A DNA stretch of 41,705 bases from Sphingomonas sp. Leaf339 (GTDB taxonomy: Bacteria > Pseudomonadota > Alphaproteobacteria > Sphingomonadales > Sphingomonadaceae), in NCBI RefSeq assembly GCF_001426195.1, contig NZ_LMRS01000004.1:1-41705 (forward strand), read 5' to 3'. Below, piece by piece: positions 8,738 to 17,126 of this stretch. The notes beneath the pieces are model-generated. The model was given only the letters and a program-made list of their open reading frames with translations, had not been told where the DNA came from and did no database searches. Made by a program: the position numbers and the translations under genes. Position 1 is the stretch's first letter; each line of letters opens with the position of its first letter.

Positions 8738-9614
8738 GCAACGCCACCAGCCGCGCGGCCGCGGGAGAGATCGGCGCGGCGGGACGCCTCAATAGTCCGA
8801 TGGTGCGGACGATGGTCGGATCTTGCAGTGGTTTCCAGATCAGATCGCGTGCATCCGGTCCTTCGCAGGCGAGGCGTGGCAGTACTGATGGCCCCAATCC
8901 CCCATCGACCAGTGCCAACGCCGAAGTTAGTCGTGTGACTTCATAAAACCATTGTAAATGGATGCCCTCTGCCGCCAGCCCCGCTTCTAGCGTGGTTCGG
9001 TTGCCGCTGGCGCGGTGGACCGTGACCAGCCGATGCCCCTCCAGATCAGCCCAGCCGAGCCCCTCTCGGTCTGCAAGCGGATGGTCGCGCCGGCAGATCA
9101 GGCCATACGGATCATCAATCAGCGGCTCGAACGACAAGTCGGCATCGGACGCGACCGGCAACGACAGGCCAAATTCCGCGTCCCCCGTCCGGACCGCCTC
9201 TGCGCATTCATTGGCCGACAGGTCGAGAATGCGCACGCGTACTTTACGATATTCCTCGCCGAACCGCTTCAGCACCTGGGGCATAAAGCGGACCGCTGCG
9301 CTCGGGACGCTGGCGACGGTGATCCGCCCGGCCCCCTGTTCGCCCGAAGCCATGCTACCGATTAAAGAGCCGTCGATCTCCTCGACCATGCGGCGGAGCA
9401 ATGGCAGGACCTGTTGGCCCGCAGGGGTAAGTCGGACATTGCGGCTGCTTCGCTCAAACAGAACCGCACCAACTGCTTGCTCCAGCTTCTGGATGCGGCG
9501 GCTTAGCGCGGGCTGCGATAGCGCGAGTTGTTCAGCCGCACGGTAGAAGCTGCGCATGTCCGAAACTGCGATCAAAGCCCGTAGGTCCAAAAGCTCGAAA
9601 TTGATCGCTGCCAT
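8697..9614 (-). CDS. LysR-family regulator, probably of the adjacent transport genes
   Basis: The 305-residue protein has the N-terminal winged helix-turn-helix of LysR regulators (residues 5-65: LRALIAVSDMRSFYRAAEQL, SQPALSRRIQKLEQAVGAVL) and a periplasmic-binding-like effector domain from about residue 90. The length is normal for the family. Its 3' end overlaps the 3' end of the symporter gene, so the two are convergent. The palindrome at 9637-9656 upstream of its start may be its own operator, and the TGCAA array at 7423-7446 a target. An organic acid as co-inducer is an inference from the neighbouring carriers. Confidence 0.9.
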   Translation of the reverse strand: MAAINFELLDLRALIAVSDMRSFYRAAEQLALSQPALSRRIQKLEQAVGAVLFERSSRNVRLTPAGQQVLPLLRRMVEEIDGSLIGSMASGEQGAGRITVASVPSAAVRFMPQVLKRFGEEYRKVRVRILDLSANECAEAVRTGDAEFGLSLPVASDADLSFEPLIDDPYGLICRRDHPLADREGLGWADLEGHRLVTVHRASGNRTTLEAGLAAEGIHLQWFYEVTRLTSALALVDGGLGPSVLPRLACEGPDARDLIWKPLQDPTIVRTIGLLRRPAAPISPAAARLVALLTQAWREAAAAPA

Positions 9615-10035
9615 GTCGCGACGTTAGCCGACCATTATCGCAAACCGAAATGCGATCGATCGACAACTCTCTCGGATACGAAACACGACCCACAAGTGGC
9701 CGTTCAGGCCGCCCTGTTCGCTTCCCAGCTTCGGTCGTTCATTCATGTAGACTGTTCCGCTCGCCGTAAGCGACGTGTCGAGGACGCGGAACGGCGAAAA
9801 GTGGGACGAAGCGGCCGTAGCCGCGACGAGCGCCGTACGGCAGATCTGAACGGAAGCAGACGTTCAGCAGCTGGGACCATTTCCGCCTTCTACGCCCGGG
9901 TCTCGTGTGAAGCTGCCGTTGACGTCGCGCACGTGCTTATGTTTATCTTCGGGCCCGGGCTTATGCGGACGCCCGTTTAGACGGGTTTCGTCCAAGTCCG
10001 CTCCACTCGCTGCGCGTGCGGCCTTGGAGCGTGTT
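9615..10035. other. Gene-free stretch before the chromate transporter
   Basis: I find no supported gene in these 421 bases. Besides the palindrome at 9637-9656 it holds an inverted repeat CTGAAC (9846-9851) / GTTCAG (9862-9867) and a short hairpin CCCGT-TTAG-ACGGG at 9972-9985. The hairpin is too small to call a terminator. The longer reading frame starting at 9907 that reaches into chrA lacks a convincing ribosome site. Confidence 0.6.
9637..9656. promoter_or_regulatory. Palindrome upstream of the LysR gene, possible autoregulatory site
   Basis: ATCGCA at 9637-9642 and TGCGAT at 9651-9656 form a perfect 6-bp inverted repeat separated by 8 bp. It is 23 bp upstream of the LysR start at 9614. 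LysR proteins usually repress their own genes from such sites. It does not share the TGCAA half-sites of the divergent transport promoter exactly, so assignment to this regulator is tentative. Confidence 0.45.
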
Positions 10036-11232
10036 ATGGATGATGCAAGCAGCGCAAGCCTACCTCCGACGATCAGTTTGACGTCGTTGTTCCTAAAGTT
10101 CCTTCGGTTCGGTTTTCTGGCATTCGGCGGGCCGGTCGCACAGATCGCGATGCTGCGTCAGGCGCTGGTCGAGGAAGAACGTTGGATTGACCGCGGACGC
10201 TTCGATAGACTGCTTGCCGTCTTGCAGGTGCTGCCTGGCCCCGAGGCGCACGAATTGTGTGTTCACTTCGGCATCATCGCCCGGGGTCGCATCGGTGGCC
10301 TGCTGGCAGGGCTAGGCTTCATGCTTCCGGGTCTGGTGCTGATGCTTTGCGCTGCGTGGCTCTATGTTTTCGTGATTGCCGGGCATGGCTTCTGGCTGGG
10401 TCCCCTCCTCGGCATCCAGATCGTCGTGCTCGCCGTGATCTTCCGAGCTGTCGTTCGGATTGCAAAACATATCCTGGAAGACCGCTGGTTGTGGTGCATC
10501 GCTATGGGCAGCCTCTCTGCGACGCTTGTCGGCGTGCCGTTGTGGCTACCCCTGATTGCCGGTGGTGTGTTGTATGCTCTTGTAGTCGATCGTCGCGCTT
10601 TAGCTTTTGCCTCTCTTGCTGTTGCGATCGGGCTTGCGCTTTTCATTGGCAGCCAGTCGTTTCTCACCGCTCCAGCGGTGGCCAAGGCTACGGTGCCGGC
10701 GACAATACTGGCGCTGTTCTTGGCCGGCCTGAAAGGCGGGCTGCTGACATTCGGCGGTGCATACACCGCTATTCCCTATGTGCGGACGGACACCGTTGGT
10801 CGCGGGTGGCTCAGTGACGCGACATTCCTCGACGGCATTGCCTTTGCCGGGGTGCTGCCCGCGCCGCTCGTGATCTTTGCTACCTTTGTCGGCTTTGTTG
10901 CAGGTGGGCTACCTGGAGCGCTGGCGATCACGGCGGGCATTTTTTTGCCGGCGTTCGCTTTTTCGCTGATCTTGTTTGAGCGACTTGAAGCCATTGTCGA
11001 AAACCCGTCCTTGCATCGCATGCTTGCCGGCGTCGCTGCCACGGTGGTTGGGATCATCGCCGCCACCTTTTTCCAACTGGCGGGTGCGGCCGGAGCGAGA
11101 GCGTCTGCGCCCGGCATTGCCGTTATCGTGTTCATTGTGGCGCTTGCGGCTGTGTGGCGGCTCAAAGGAGCTTGGGTTACACCGGTAATCCTGGCGTTTG
11201 GTGGTCTGATCGGTGCGGTTGTGACACTTTAA
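10036..11232 (+). CDS. chrA: Chromate transporter, ChrA family
   Basis: The 398-residue protein is a long-form CHR transporter made of two homologous halves, each starting with a glycine-rich F-G-G sequence: FLAFGGPVAQIAML near residue 27 and LLTFGGAYTAIPYV in the second half. The LPGPEAHELCVHFG motif in the first half is characteristic of ChrA, which exports chromate by antiport. ATG 10036 is chosen because GGAG lies eight bases before it and the protein then begins just ahead of the first conserved helix. It stands alone: there is no chrB regulator, superoxide dismutase or reductase beside it. The flanking intergenic stretches are long, which fits a separately acquired cargo gene. Confidence 0.88.
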   Translation: MDDASSASLPPTISLTSLFLKFLRFGFLAFGGPVAQIAMLRQALVEEERWIDRGRFDRLLAVLQVLPGPEAHELCVHFGIIARGRIGGLLAGLGFMLPGLVLMLCAAWLYVFVIAGHGFWLGPLLGIQIVVLAVIFRAVVRIAKHILEDRWLWCIAMGSLSATLVGVPLWLPLIAGGVLYALVVDRRALAFASLAVAIGLALFIGSQSFLTAPAVAKATVPATILALFLAGLKGGLLTFGGAYTAIPYVRTDTVGRGWLSDATFLDGIAFAGVLPAPLVIFATFVGFVAGGLPGALAITAGIFLPAFAFSLILFERLEAIVENPSLHRMLAGVAATVVGIIAATFFQLAGAAGARASAPGIAVIVFIVALAAVWRLKGAWVTPVILAFGGLIGAVVTL

Positions 11233-11612
11233 ATGCCAAAGGCGCATGTCCGCTATTGGGCGACTGCCGTCCGGCCGCTCCTCCGTCCAAGGACGTCACG
11301 ACGTGGTGGAAACGGACTGACTGCTTCTAGCGTCGCGTCACGGAACGCTGCCATCGAGGCAAGGCGATATGGACCTGACGACAAACCCTTAAAACGAGGT
11401 TGTCGTATAGTCTCACAAGGCGACAGGGTTTGTCGTACAGTAACGGCCAGGCCTCCGCCTAAGTGGCCGATGTTGGGGCCATCTACCGAGGGGAGTCGAC
11501 GGCAAACATGTGGTTTCGGACAGGATGGCACGTGATAGATTGGGCCGTTCAATGGGGTAGGGGGCAGAACAGTCAACGGATCTAGTCGACGCTGCCGGGA
11601 CTGATACGATGA
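11233..11612. other. Gene-free stretch between convergent chrA and kup
   Basis: There is no credible gene in these 380 bases. An open frame starting at the chrA stop has no recognisable protein features and a skewed residue composition. The stretch contains the repeated ACGACAA motif cluster at 11378-11440, listed separately. No strong terminator is visible for either neighbouring gene. Confidence 0.55.
11378..11440. repeat. Cluster of ACGACAA half-sites with a 12-bp perfect inverted repeat
   Basis: ACGACAAACCCT (11378-11389) and AGGGTTTGTCGT (11425-11436) are a perfect 12-bp inverted repeat, and a third half-site, TTGTCGTATAG, lies between them at 11400-11410. The right-hand copy extends to the 14-mer GTTTGTCGTACAGT at 11428-11441, which recurs exactly, on the opposite strand, at 38244-38257; a variant lies near 28050. 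The TGT-N3-ACA centre resembles GntR/FadR-type operators, but no such regulator is encoded here. Confidence 0.6.
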
Positions 11613-13502
11613 TCAAATACGAACTTCGGTTCCAACAACAACCAGTTGTTGAGATGGAATACAAAAAGAGTTTCCAGTCGGCGCTGTATTCCGCTGCATT
11701 GAGACAAATATTTCTTCGCGCCATGGCGCCATGCCTGAAATGTCTGCATCCGCGATGATTGTCTCTTTGCCAATATAATAACTGACCTCCGTAAACTCAC
11801 CCGAGTCAAATAAACCGGATGCCGCCAAACCGTCAGGGATATTTATGTCTTCCATAAAGCCAAAGCTCAAAATCACGCGATCCATATTGTCGCAGACCCT
11901 AGATGTTTCAGCGCGCGTTTCCGTTGTGACATAAGGTGTCTCGACCACAACAACCGAAACAAGAACAACGCGTTTCTGGAGCGATCGTCCGTGCCTGATA
12001 TGCTGCGTCAGTGCAAGTGGTATGCCAGTTGTTGCCGCGCTCAGAAACGCACCAATACCGTTCGTCCGGCAATCCACAGATCCATCGAGACGTTGAACAA
12101 AGTGTTCTTCATCCTCACGCTGATGTGCTCGTGACATCTCAACTAGCCGTACACCCGACCGCCACGTCAGCATCAGGAACGCAACGACGATTGCAATCAC
12201 TAGCGGAAACCAGCCCCCTTCGACGAGTTTGACCCCGTTCGCTGCAAAAAACACCATATCAAGCAGAAAGAAGGCGCCATTGACGAGTACGACGAGCAAG
12301 GGGTTGTATCCCCACCGGAGCGCAACCAGCGCTGCCAAGAAGGTCGATATTGCCATGAGGCCAGAGACCGCAATACCGTATGCGCCAGCGAGCCCTTCGG
12401 ATGATCGGAAGATAAGGACGGCTGCTAGCGTACCTGCTGCCAAAAGCCAGTTTGCAAGAGGGAGGTAGACCTGCCCTTCCTGATCGGCCGCTGTGTGGCG
12501 AACGTCCAGCCTTGGCAAAAAGCCAAGCTGGATCGCTTGTTGGGTAAGCGAAAACACTCCTGAGATAATGGCCTGACTGGCGATTACCGTCGCGGCAGTT
12601 GCGAAAGCGATGAGGGGATAATGCGCCCAGCCAGGGGCAAGGCCGTAAAACGGATTGGCGACGGCCGACGGATCCATCTCGATGAGCGCGGCCTGTCCTA
12701 GATAGTTCAGCACCAGCGCGGGCAAGGCGACCGTGAACCACGCCAACCTGATGGGGAACCGGCCAAAGTGGCCCATGTCAGCGTACATTGCCTCCCCGCC
12801 AGTAACAGCTAGGAACACAGCGCCTAGGACAGCAAAGCTCACGCCCAGTGGCGAGTGAAGCAGGAAGCCGATGGCATTCGTTGGATTGAGTGCGTGGAGG
12901 GCTGCTGGGTGGCGGGCCACCGCTGCGATACCCAGCAACGCGATCGCCAAGAACCAGACGAGCATCACCGGACCGAAAATACGCCCTATAAAGCCGGTGC
13001 CACGGGCCTGTACGACGAAGAGACCGATCAAAATAACGATGGTGATTGGGACGATTGCGGGTGCCAGCATCGGTGCGTCGACCTGCAATCCCTCGACTGC
13101 ACTAAGCACTGATATGGCCGGTGTTATCACGCCGTCGCCATAAAGAAGTGCTGCGCCTACCAGGCCCAGAATCAAAAGAGCGGCCTGCCGCGTTCGGGGT
13201 TCCGCATGGCGAGCGCCGAGGAGCGCGAGCATGGCTACTACCCCACCTTCGCCATCGTTGTCCGCACGCAAGATAAGGATGGCGTATTTTATCGAAACGA
13301 CGACAACAAGCGACCAGATGATAAGCGAAGCGACACCGATCGCAGCAGCGCCCGGAGCGCCGCCCGCAGCCGTGACGGCAACCTTAAAAGCGTAAAGAGG
13401 GCTGGTGCCGATATCTCCGTAAACGACACCGAGCGCCGTTAATCCCGCAGCGATACCAGTTCGCTTTTTTATCTCATGCGGATCCTGTCGCTGAACGTCC
13501 AT
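11613..13502 (-). CDS. kup: Low-affinity potassium transporter Kup (Trk-D)
   Basis: The 629-residue protein matches the KUP/HAK family in length and order: a short cytoplasmic tail, about 12 helices, then a C-terminal cytoplasmic domain. The hallmark LGVVYGDIGTSPLYAFK is at about residues 19-35, and GDGVITPAISVLSAVEGL and GGEAMYADMGHFGR follow. Kup proteins import K+ with H+ and work well at acidic pH. It is the last gene of a leftward group whose first promoter carries the kdp-like box at 16060-16107, and it starts 187 bp after the lysA stop, so it may also have its own promoter. The start MDVQRQDPHEIKKRTG is of normal form. Confidence 0.94.
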   Translation of the reverse strand: MDVQRQDPHEIKKRTGIAAGLTALGVVYGDIGTSPLYAFKVAVTAAGGAPGAAAIGVASLIIWSLVVVVSIKYAILILRADNDGEGGVVAMLALLGARHAEPRTRQAALLILGLVGAALLYGDGVITPAISVLSAVEGLQVDAPMLAPAIVPITIVILIGLFVVQARGTGFIGRIFGPVMLVWFLAIALLGIAAVARHPAALHALNPTNAIGFLLHSPLGVSFAVLGAVFLAVTGGEAMYADMGHFGRFPIRLAWFTVALPALVLNYLGQAALIEMDPSAVANPFYGLAPGWAHYPLIAFATAATVIASQAIISGVFSLTQQAIQLGFLPRLDVRHTAADQEGQVYLPLANWLLAAGTLAAVLIFRSSEGLAGAYGIAVSGLMAISTFLAALVALRWGYNPLLVVLVNGAFFLLDMVFFAANGVKLVEGGWFPLVIAIVVAFLMLTWRSGVRLVEMSRAHQREDEEHFVQRLDGSVDCRTNGIGAFLSAATTGIPLALTQHIRHGRSLQKRVVLVSVVVVETPYVTTETRAETSRVCDNMDRVILSFGFMEDINIPDGLAASGLFDSGEFTEVSYYIGKETIIADADISGMAPWREEIFVSMQRNTAPTGNSFCIPSQQLVVVGTEVRI

Positions 13503-13602
13503 GCTTTCCCCGTCGCTCCGATGCTATGTCAGCATTGCCACGAGAACGTTGGCCAGCCCGGTTCGCTCCGAATTGACCTTGAGGGCGCCGAACATGCTTA
13601 CG

Positions 13603-13626
13603 CGCCGGCCAAAGGCTGGCGTTTTT
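13603..13626 (+). terminator. Terminator-like hairpin in the lysA-kup gap (plus-strand polarity)
   Basis: CGCCGGCC-AAA-GGCTGGCG (7 of 8 pairs) is followed by TTTTT, the form of an intrinsic terminator on the plus strand. Both flanking genes are on the minus strand, where the hairpin has no T run after it. It may block antisense transcription, or be a leader structure of kup. Confidence 0.35.
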
Positions 13627-13689
13627 CGCTGCACAGTAGCTTTTCAATCGGCAAGGTCCGCTCAACCACACCGTCGATGTTGGGGCAGG

Positions 13690-14922
13690 TTACGCTGCCA
13701 ACTCCGCCGGGAGGATCCGATCGCCCACCACTGTAAAATCGGTACCATCGACCAGCACCTGAGGGCTTAGCGGGCGGCAGTTATAGCTCGATGCCATTGC
13801 GGCACCGTAAGCGCCAGTGGCATGGAATACCGCGAGGTCACCGCGTCCGACTTTATCAATCGTTTGCGCCATACCGAAGGTATCACCCGTCTCGCAAACC
13901 GGACCTGCAATATTGCCAACCATCGTTTCTCCGCTCGGCCTGACTGCTGCAAAACGATGATACGCGCCGTAGAGCGCAGGCCGTGCGAGATCGTTCATGG
14001 CCGCATCGACGATCACGAACGGGTGCGTTACGCCAGGCTTCACCCATATCACGCGGGTCAGCAAAACTCCGGCCAGCCCAGCAATGACCCGACCAGGCTC
14101 GAACGTAAGGCCGGTGTTCCACTGCTCCGTCACGCGGGAAACCATCGCCGCATAGTCTCCAAAAGACGGCATCGTATCGTCGGCACGGTAGGGAATGCCT
14201 AGCCCACCGCCCAGATCGACACGTGTTATCGTGTGACCGCGCGCGCGCAGCTCGAACACGAGTTCACCGACACGCCGGTAGGCAGCTTCAAGCGGGCCCA
14301 GGTCGCCGAGCTGGCTACCGATGTGAAGCGCTATTCCGTGGAGGTCCAACCCGTCCAGGCTCGCAAGACGGTCGAACATGTCGGGTGCCTCGGCGATGGC
14401 GACGCCGAACTTGTTCTCACGTTTGCCTGTCGAAATCTTGGCGTGGGTGCCCCCGTCGATATCTGGATTGACCCTCAGAACCGCAGACGCCCGAACCCCG
14501 CGGCTTTGAGCGAGACGTGCCAGAACACGTCCTTCCTCTTCCAGTTCGAGGTTGAACTGGCCGATCCCGGCATCCAGCGCATCGACAAGCTCGCGGTCGG
14601 TCTTGCCGACACCGGAGAACACAATCCCGGACGGCGCCATCCCCGCATCGAGGGCGCGACGCAATTCGCCTCCCGACACGATGTCCGCGCCATAGCCGCA
14701 TTCAGCGAGCAGCCGGAGCACTGCTGTGTTGGGGTTGGCCTTGACCGCAAAGGCGAACCGGGCGGACTGAAGGTGACGGAGAGCCGCTGTGAAACCGTTG
14801 GCAGTGTGACGCAGGGCACCAGCGGAATAGACGTGGACAGGCGTGCCCACGGCGTCAGCGATCTCCGGTAGTGGTACCTGCTCGGCATGGAGGATGCCGT
14901 CATGATAGTCGAAGAAGCTCAT
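13690..14922 (-). CDS. lysA: Diaminopimelate decarboxylase
   Basis: The 410-residue PLP enzyme converts meso-diaminopimelate to L-lysine and CO2, the last step of lysine synthesis. Visible family motifs are FAVKANPN (PLP lysine), ALHIGSQLGD, DLGGGLGIPYRADD (phosphate binding), FEPGRVIAG, and GPVCETGDTFG with the active-site cysteine. The ATG at 14922 is used because GAGGACCGAAG precedes it and LysA proteins start with a similar FDYHDGILHAE sequence; a longer frame upstream reads through the preceding gene in another phase. It begins 17 bp after the small membrane protein and leads to kup, so it seems to belong to the ion-stress unit. Normally lysA sits elsewhere, and this could be a second copy. 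Confidence 0.92.
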   Translation of the reverse strand: MSFFDYHDGILHAEQVPLPEIADAVGTPVHVYSAGALRHTANGFTAALRHLQSARFAFAVKANPNTAVLRLLAECGYGADIVSGGELRRALDAGMAPSGIVFSGVGKTDRELVDALDAGIGQFNLELEEEGRVLARLAQSRGVRASAVLRVNPDIDGGTHAKISTGKRENKFGVAIAEAPDMFDRLASLDGLDLHGIALHIGSQLGDLGPLEAAYRRVGELVFELRARGHTITRVDLGGGLGIPYRADDTMPSFGDYAAMVSRVTEQWNTGLTFEPGRVIAGLAGVLLTRVIWVKPGVTHPFVIVDAAMNDLARPALYGAYHRFAAVRPSGETMVGNIAGPVCETGDTFGMAQTIDKVGRGDLAVFHATGAYGAAMASSYNCRPLSPQVLVDGTDFTVVGDRILPAELAA

Positions 14923-14939
14923 CTTCGGTCCTCGAATGG

Positions 14940-15203
14940 TCATTGCCCGAAGCCGTCGACACCTTGGCCCCGTCGGCGAACACGCGCGGTATGAACCACG
15001 TCGATGGTGTGGCTGTGCCCCCGTCGTTCTGCGCGGAACATCTGCCCAACCCGTTTGCCGTGGATCATCAGCGGCAGGCCGAGCAGCGCCAGCGGAAAGA
15101 AGACGATCATCAATGGCGAACCATCGACGGCCGTACACAAGGCGCAGGAGATGGCCGTCAGCGCAAAGCCGCCAGCTTTCCATTGCAGGTCGCGCCGGGT
15201 CAT
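14940..15203 (-). CDS. Small two-helix membrane protein
   Basis: This 87-residue protein is not one I recognise. It has two hydrophobic segments (GGFALTAISCALCTAV and MIVFFPLALLGLPLMI) followed by a basic tail rich in Arg and His. The sequence LMIHGKRV after the second helix resembles LLVHGGKLL in the protein at 17127-17552, so the two may be distant relatives. Its ATG overlaps the stop of the methyltransferase-like gene (ATGA), and lysA starts 17 bp after its stop, indicating one transcript. A role in the membrane during ion or osmotic stress is only suggested by the context. Confidence 0.7.
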   Translation of the reverse strand: MTRRDLQWKAGGFALTAISCALCTAVDGSPLMIVFFPLALLGLPLMIHGKRVGQMFRAERRGHSHTIDVVHTARVRRRGQGVDGFGQ

Positions 15204-15721
15204 GCTGCCTGCCCGCGGGTAACGGCCGATACCGGGTCGCCGATCACAAGGTCCCCGGCAGCAGCCAGTAGCCCCCCGATACCGGGCTGATCGCCCTCGC
15301 CGTGACGGTCGTGACATAGCACGATGTCGGCCGGGAAATCGGCTTCCCGTGCCAACGCCTGCGCCATATCGGCAAGCTCGAAGGTGAGGCCGATCGCGGG
15401 CTCGTGCAACCGCGTCGCGGCTGCACGAGAGCGTCCGATCATCGTCGGTGCTCCATCAATGCCGTGGCCCTCGATTGCGGTAAACCCGAGCACGCGAGCG
15501 TACCTTGCCGCTTCGATCAGCAGCGTTCCGCAAGCACAGTCGGCGTCGACGATACGAACGGAGTGCCGATGCCTTTCTCGGAGATCGGCAAGTGCAGACG
15601 CGATACGCGGCCAACGCGGATCGCTCTGCGCGACGCGGCTGCCAGCAGTCACGGACGATGCCGGTCGCGTGTGGTTGGCTGACCCCGATGGTGCGCCAAC
15701 CCATTTCATTCTGGCTGTCAT
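15200..15721 (-). CDS. Small SAM-methyltransferase-like protein
   Basis: The 173-residue product has a central VRIVDADCACGTLLIEAARYA segment (written here in part) that looks like motif I of class I SAM-dependent methyltransferases (acidic residue, then CGT in place of the usual GxG). A later acidic ADIVLCHDRHG is at the position of motif IV. It is shorter than most such enzymes and the glycine loop is altered, so methyltransferase activity is not certain. It sits between the DUF2188-like gene (12 bp upstream) and the small membrane protein (4-bp overlap). The target is unknown. Confidence 0.65.
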   Translation of the reverse strand: MTARMKWVGAPSGSANHTRPASSVTAGSRVAQSDPRWPRIASALADLRERHRHSVRIVDADCACGTLLIEAARYARVLGFTAIEGHGIDGAPTMIGRSRAAATRLHEPAIGLTFELADMAQALAREADFPADIVLCHDRHGEGDQPGIGGLLAAAGDLVIGDPVSAVTRGQAA

Positions 15722-15733
15722 GTCAGTGCCCTC

Positions 15734-15997
15734 TCAGGCTGCGCGCGGCAGCTGGAAATCAACTGCGGTCACCGGACCGAACGGGATCAACGGAACCAGT
15801 GGGATGCCCGCCATTTCCAGGCTTGCATGGTAGATCTGGCATTCGCCTTTGGCGAAGCTCAGCGCTGCGCTACGCGACACGAAACGGCCTTCCAATTTCT
15901 TGCCGTTATCCTGCACGAGCCAGTGGCCCGCCTTGTCTTGCCCGACGTAGATGACGAGCCCGCGTTCATCGGGCTCCGGATTGGGTTCAGACGACAT
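15734..15997 (-). CDS. Small DUF2188-like protein, first gene of a kdp-box unit
   Basis: The 87-residue product has the pattern VGQDKAGHWLVQ...GRFVSRSAALSFAKGE, like small DUF2188-type proteins in which a short beta hairpin is followed by a helix. The same pattern (VG-D--G-W-V, GRF-S--AA--FA-GE) recurs in the C-terminal half of the protein at 17545-18084, so the two are paralogues in two co-regulated units. ATG 15997 is preferred to the longer start because AGAAGG lies upstream. The promoter box at 16060-16107 is 63 bp before the start. Function unknown. Confidence 0.7.
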   Translation of the reverse strand: MSSEPNPEPDERGLVIYVGQDKAGHWLVQDNGKKLEGRFVSRSAALSFAKGECQIYHASLEMAGIPLVPLIPFGPVTAVDFQLPRAA

Positions 15998-16059
15998 GTT
16001 CGCCTTCTTGCCTTTATGATCGAGCGTCCAGGCGCCCGCGCAGCCCAATTACGACCCCC

Positions 16060-16107
16060 GGCATAGTGATTCGAGATCGATTTCTGGAAACCCCATAGTG
16101 CGGCCGT
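16060..16107 (-). promoter_or_regulatory. kdp-like promoter box 1 (before the DUF2188-MTase-lysA unit)
   Basis: Reading leftward, TACGG (16107-16103) and TATGG (16096-16092) stand 11 bp apart, then 8 bp, then a 24-mer at 16083-16060 with the core ATTCGAGATCGATT on the plus strand. The 24-mer matches box 2 at 21 of 24 positions. The 11-bp direct repeat is the geometry used by OmpR/PhoB-family regulators such as KdpE, and the ACTATGC at the end of the 24-mer could be a -10 element. Confidence 0.75.
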
Positions 16108-16145
16108 AGCATTGGCAACGGCTCGTCGCATTTACCGCCTTGGCG

Positions 16146-17114
16146 CTACAGCCAGCGCGTCCGGCGGAAGCGCCAGTACAGGCCAGAACAGATGGTCAGA
16201 ATGACGCCGAGCGTGATCGGGTAGCCGTAAGGGCTGCGCAGTTCGGGCATATGCTCGAAATTCATGCCGTAGATGCCGGCGATCGCGGTCGGGACAGCGA
16301 GGATCGCGGCCCAGGCAGCCAACTGACGCGTGATGACGCCGGTGCGCTGCTGCTCGATCAGATTGCTGAATTCGAATACCGATGTGAGGACCTCACGAAG
16401 TCCACTCGCCATCGCCTCGATGCGGCGAATATGATCGAGAACGTCGCTGAAGTAATGCCGTGCTTCGGCATCAACGCACGGCAGATCGTTGCGTGCGAGC
16501 TTACGGGCGACCTCTTCCATCGGTACCAGAATGCGATCGAACCGCATCAGGTCGCGTCGCAACGCGAAGATGCGCGCAATCTCCGCCCGGCCAAGGAACG
16601 TGTCGAGCATGTGCTCTTCCATCGCCGCGACTTCCTCCTCGAGCGCCGTCATCAACGGCAGATACCCATCGACGATGAAGTCGAGCACGGCATGGAGGAC
16701 ATAATCGCCCCCCTGCCCCAGAAGGTCGGGAGCGGCCTCAAGATGCTCGCGCAGTGTCTTGTGCGAGCGGGTGGACCCCTGACGTACGGTTATGATGTGG
16801 CTATGACCCAGGAAGGTCGCAGTCTGGCCATAGACGATATGGCCGTCAGTCAGATGCGCTGTACGCCCGATCACGAACAACTGGTCGCCGTAAACATCGA
16901 CCTTGGGTAACTGCCCGTCCTTCAGGGCGTCCTCGACCGCTAAAGGATGCAGACCATATAGCTCACGCAGCGTATCGAACTCGTCTTCGCACGGGTCGGA
17001 CAAACCGATCCAGACGAACTCCGACCGGTCGCTCGGGCAATCGACACGTTCGTCGATCGAGACCTCACGGACACGGCGACCGTGCCGGTAAAGGTAGGCG
17101 GCAATGACAGGCAC
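16146..17114 (-). CDS. corA: CorA-family magnesium/divalent cation transporter
   Basis: The 322-residue protein has the large cytoplasmic N-terminal domain and two C-terminal helices of CorA. The pore signature YGMNFEHMPE lies at the end of the first helix near residue 285, and the protein ends in a basic YWRFRRTRWL tail. CorA pentamers admit Mg2+ and also Co2+ or Ni2+. The first residues (MPVIAAYLYRHGRRV) are typical for the ZntB/CorA branch, but GMN and the following acidic loop favour CorA. It follows the small membrane gene at 17127 by 12 bp and is the last gene of the unit behind box 2. The link to potassium genes suggests compensation of cation balance. Confidence 0.9.
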   Translation of the reverse strand: MPVIAAYLYRHGRRVREVSIDERVDCPSDRSEFVWIGLSDPCEDEFDTLRELYGLHPLAVEDALKDGQLPKVDVYGDQLFVIGRTAHLTDGHIVYGQTATFLGHSHIITVRQGSTRSHKTLREHLEAAPDLLGQGGDYVLHAVLDFIVDGYLPLMTALEEEVAAMEEHMLDTFLGRAEIARIFALRRDLMRFDRILVPMEEVARKLARNDLPCVDAEARHYFSDVLDHIRRIEAMASGLREVLTSVFEFSNLIEQQRTGVITRQLAAWAAILAVPTAIAGIYGMNFEHMPELRSPYGYPITLGVILTICSGLYWRFRRTRWL

Positions 17115-17126
17115 AACGAAGCTCGA

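Noticed and set aside
9907..10035. Longer N-terminus for the chromate transporter
   Set aside because: The extra 43 residues have no ribosome site or similarity to ChrA, and ATG 10036 has GGAG at good spacing.
11233..11535. 100-codon frame starting at the chrA stop
   Set aside because: Arg/Ser/Pro-rich composition without any fold or motif; it crosses the inverted-repeat cluster.
14923..15183. N-terminal extension of LysA
   Set aside because: It overlaps two preceding genes in another phase, and its sequence is the shadow of those genes.
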